In this document: positions 5,186-5,793 of the stretch, in pieces
Position numbering within the stretch: position 1 is the stretch's first letter
Layout of the letters: the number at the start of each line of letters is the position of its first letter
Source: Clostridia bacterium
Lineage (GTDB): Bacteria > Bacillota > DSM-521 > Neomoorellales > Neomoorellaceae
Assembly: GCA_030445875.1 (NCBI GenBank)
Contig: JASUSX010000140.1
Span: forward strand, 1-5,793
DNA: 5,793 bases
Direction of reading: 5' to 3'
Position numbers and translations under genes: made by a program
Notes under the pieces: model-generated
Told to the model about the DNA's origin: nothing
What the model saw: only the letters and a program-made list of their open reading frames with translations
Database searches by the model: none

Positions 5186-5647
5186 ATGCCCCTTACCGCC
5201 AGTGCCACTATTGCCGGCAATACGGCGGGAACTGCCGACGTAGCGTTGAGTCTCAGTCCGACGACAGCCCTCTTTTCCCCGGCCAACCTGGTGCCGGGCC
5301 AGGCCGTAGGCTCGCCCCAGCTGCAGGTTTCCAACACCGGTACCGTAGATGAATACTACTTCATTTTTGCCGATTGGCAGGGGGTAAGTCCCACCACGGC
5401 CACAGAGGCCCAGGTTCTGGCCGACCGCCTGAACATCTATATTGAGGCCAGCCCGGCCACGGTCCTTTATAACGGCAACATCGCCGGCCTTTATAACCAG
5501 CCTACCGGGGGCCGTCTCCTGATTTCCCCCCAGGACGACTTGTTGACCTTTGTCGTCAGCCTGCCGAGCACCACCGGCAACATCGCCCAAAACTTGGATT
5601 TGAGCGTTGACCTGGTCTTCACTGCCCAATCTTCGCCCCTGGCTTAG
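5186..5647 (+). CDS. TasA/camelysin-like surface or spore-coat protein without signal peptide
   Basis: A 153-residue beta-rich protein with the marks of the TasA/CalY (camelysin, peptidase M73-like) fold: an early strand 'ADVALSLSP' (17-25), LVPGQ (35-39), VSNTGTVDEYYFI (48-60), VLYNGNIAGL (93-102) and a closing GNIAQNLDLSVDLVFTAQ (131-148) that matches the family's 'GN..Q...l.~.F.A.Q' end. Classical TasA and camelysin are secreted and form biofilm fibres or surface layers. Here the sequence begins MPLTASATIAGN with no basic stretch or hydrophobic core, so no signal peptide is present. A mother-cell protein assembled on the spore from the cytoplasm would not need one. AAAAGGAG (5168-5175) supports the ATG at 5186; an ATG at 5178 is too close to that site and in another frame. 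A sigma-K-like promoter lies upstream and a strong hairpin follows the stop. Protease activity is not implied. Fold assignment is moderate; spore location is inferred. Confidence 0.78.
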   Translation: MPLTASATIAGNTAGTADVALSLSPTTALFSPANLVPGQAVGSPQLQVSNTGTVDEYYFIFADWQGVSPTTATEAQVLADRLNIYIEASPATVLYNGNIAGLYNQPTGGRLLISPQDDLLTFVVSLPSTTGNIAQNLDLSVDLVFTAQSSPLA

Positions 5648-5649
5648 AA

Positions 5650-5686
5650 GTAAAGCCCGGTCCCCGGCCGGGCTTTACCACGATTT
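5650..5686 (+). terminator. Hairpin terminator after the TasA-like gene
   Basis: GTAAAGCCCGG (5650-5660) and CCGGGCTTTAC (5668-5678) form a perfect 11-bp stem with a 7-nt loop, three bases past the stop. The T tract is weak and displaced (ATTTT at 5682-5686), so the stem itself must do most of the work. It closes the glycosyltransferase/TasA-like gene set. Confidence 0.7.
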
Positions 5687-5700
5687 TCCGTGCGTTTCGA

Positions 5701-5729
5701 TTGAGGTCAGAACAGCATCGGAGGATAAG
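5701..5729 (+). promoter_or_regulatory. Weak candidate promoter for a gene beyond the window
   Basis: TTGAGG (5701-5706), a 17-bp spacer and GATAAG (5724-5729) each match the housekeeping consensus at four of six positions. AAGGTG at 5785-5790 at the very end could be the ribosome binding site of the next gene, whose start would lie just outside. Confidence 0.25.
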
Positions 5730-5793
5730 AGGTAGGTTTTCAAGCCGGGGTCGGAAGGTCGGATAATAAATAGAATCAGATGGGAAGGTGACC

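Noticed and set aside
4614..5243. 209-residue plus-strand frame overlapping the GT2 gene
   Set aside because: It is an out-of-frame shadow of a GC-rich gene with clear GT2 motifs; it is Trp/Pro/Ser-rich and has no ribosome binding site.
4874..5629. 251-residue minus-strand frame covering the TasA-like gene and the end of GT2
   Set aside because: It is antisense to two genes with recognisable families and good ribosome binding sites, and it crosses both the sigma-K-like promoter and the intergenic gap.

Overview
The window looks like chromosomal DNA of a spore-forming, moderately GC-rich Firmicute of the Moorella / thermophilic-Clostridia type. This is an inference. It rests on strong AGGAGG-like ribosome binding sites, frequent TTG starts, a TasA/camelysin-like protein beside glycosyltransferases, sigma-K-like promoter sequences, and a GGGACGGTTC repeat of a kind I associate with that group. 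No rRNA, tRNA, CRISPR array or intact transposase was seen. All supported genes are on the + strand.

Layout. (1) 1-726 is the C-terminal two thirds of an ACR3-type arsenite efflux permease, cut at the window edge. (2) 878-1528 encodes a coiled-coil protein with a C-terminal membrane anchor. It contains a nearly perfect 54-bp tandem repeat and has its own likely promoter. (3) 1556-1637 holds a terminator-like hairpin whose 5' arm can also pair with an upstream segment, as in an attenuator. (4) 1728-2498 encodes a single polypeptide that appears to fuse a MntA-like nucleotidyltransferase to a HepT-like HEPN domain, with the HEPN catalytic Arg apparently missing; a terminator follows at once. 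(5) 2499-3063 is a decayed stretch. It has a RelB/Phd-like antitoxin gene interrupted by one TAG, then a frameshifted and truncated RelE/ParE-like toxin start, between two copies of a GGGACGGTTC hairpin repeat. (6) 3232-5678 is a small gene set: a GT4-type glycosyltransferase, a GT2-type glycosyltransferase 16 bp downstream, and a TasA/camelysin-like protein without a signal peptide, ending in a strong hairpin. (7) The last ~115 bp probably lead into another gene beyond the window.

How the parts work together. The most coherent story is in the 3' half. AC-N17-CATANNNTA elements lie 41 nt upstream of the first glycosyltransferase start and 44 nt upstream of the TasA-like start, and the two share the extended form AGCATAANNTAGTA. 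Together with the cargo (two glycosyltransferases plus a leaderless TasA-like protein) this suggests mother-cell sigma-K expression of a spore-surface glycoprotein module. The 5' half is accessory: arsenic efflux, a repeat-expanding coiled-coil protein, a fused and possibly disarmed HEPN/MNT protein, and the wreck of a second toxin-antitoxin pair.
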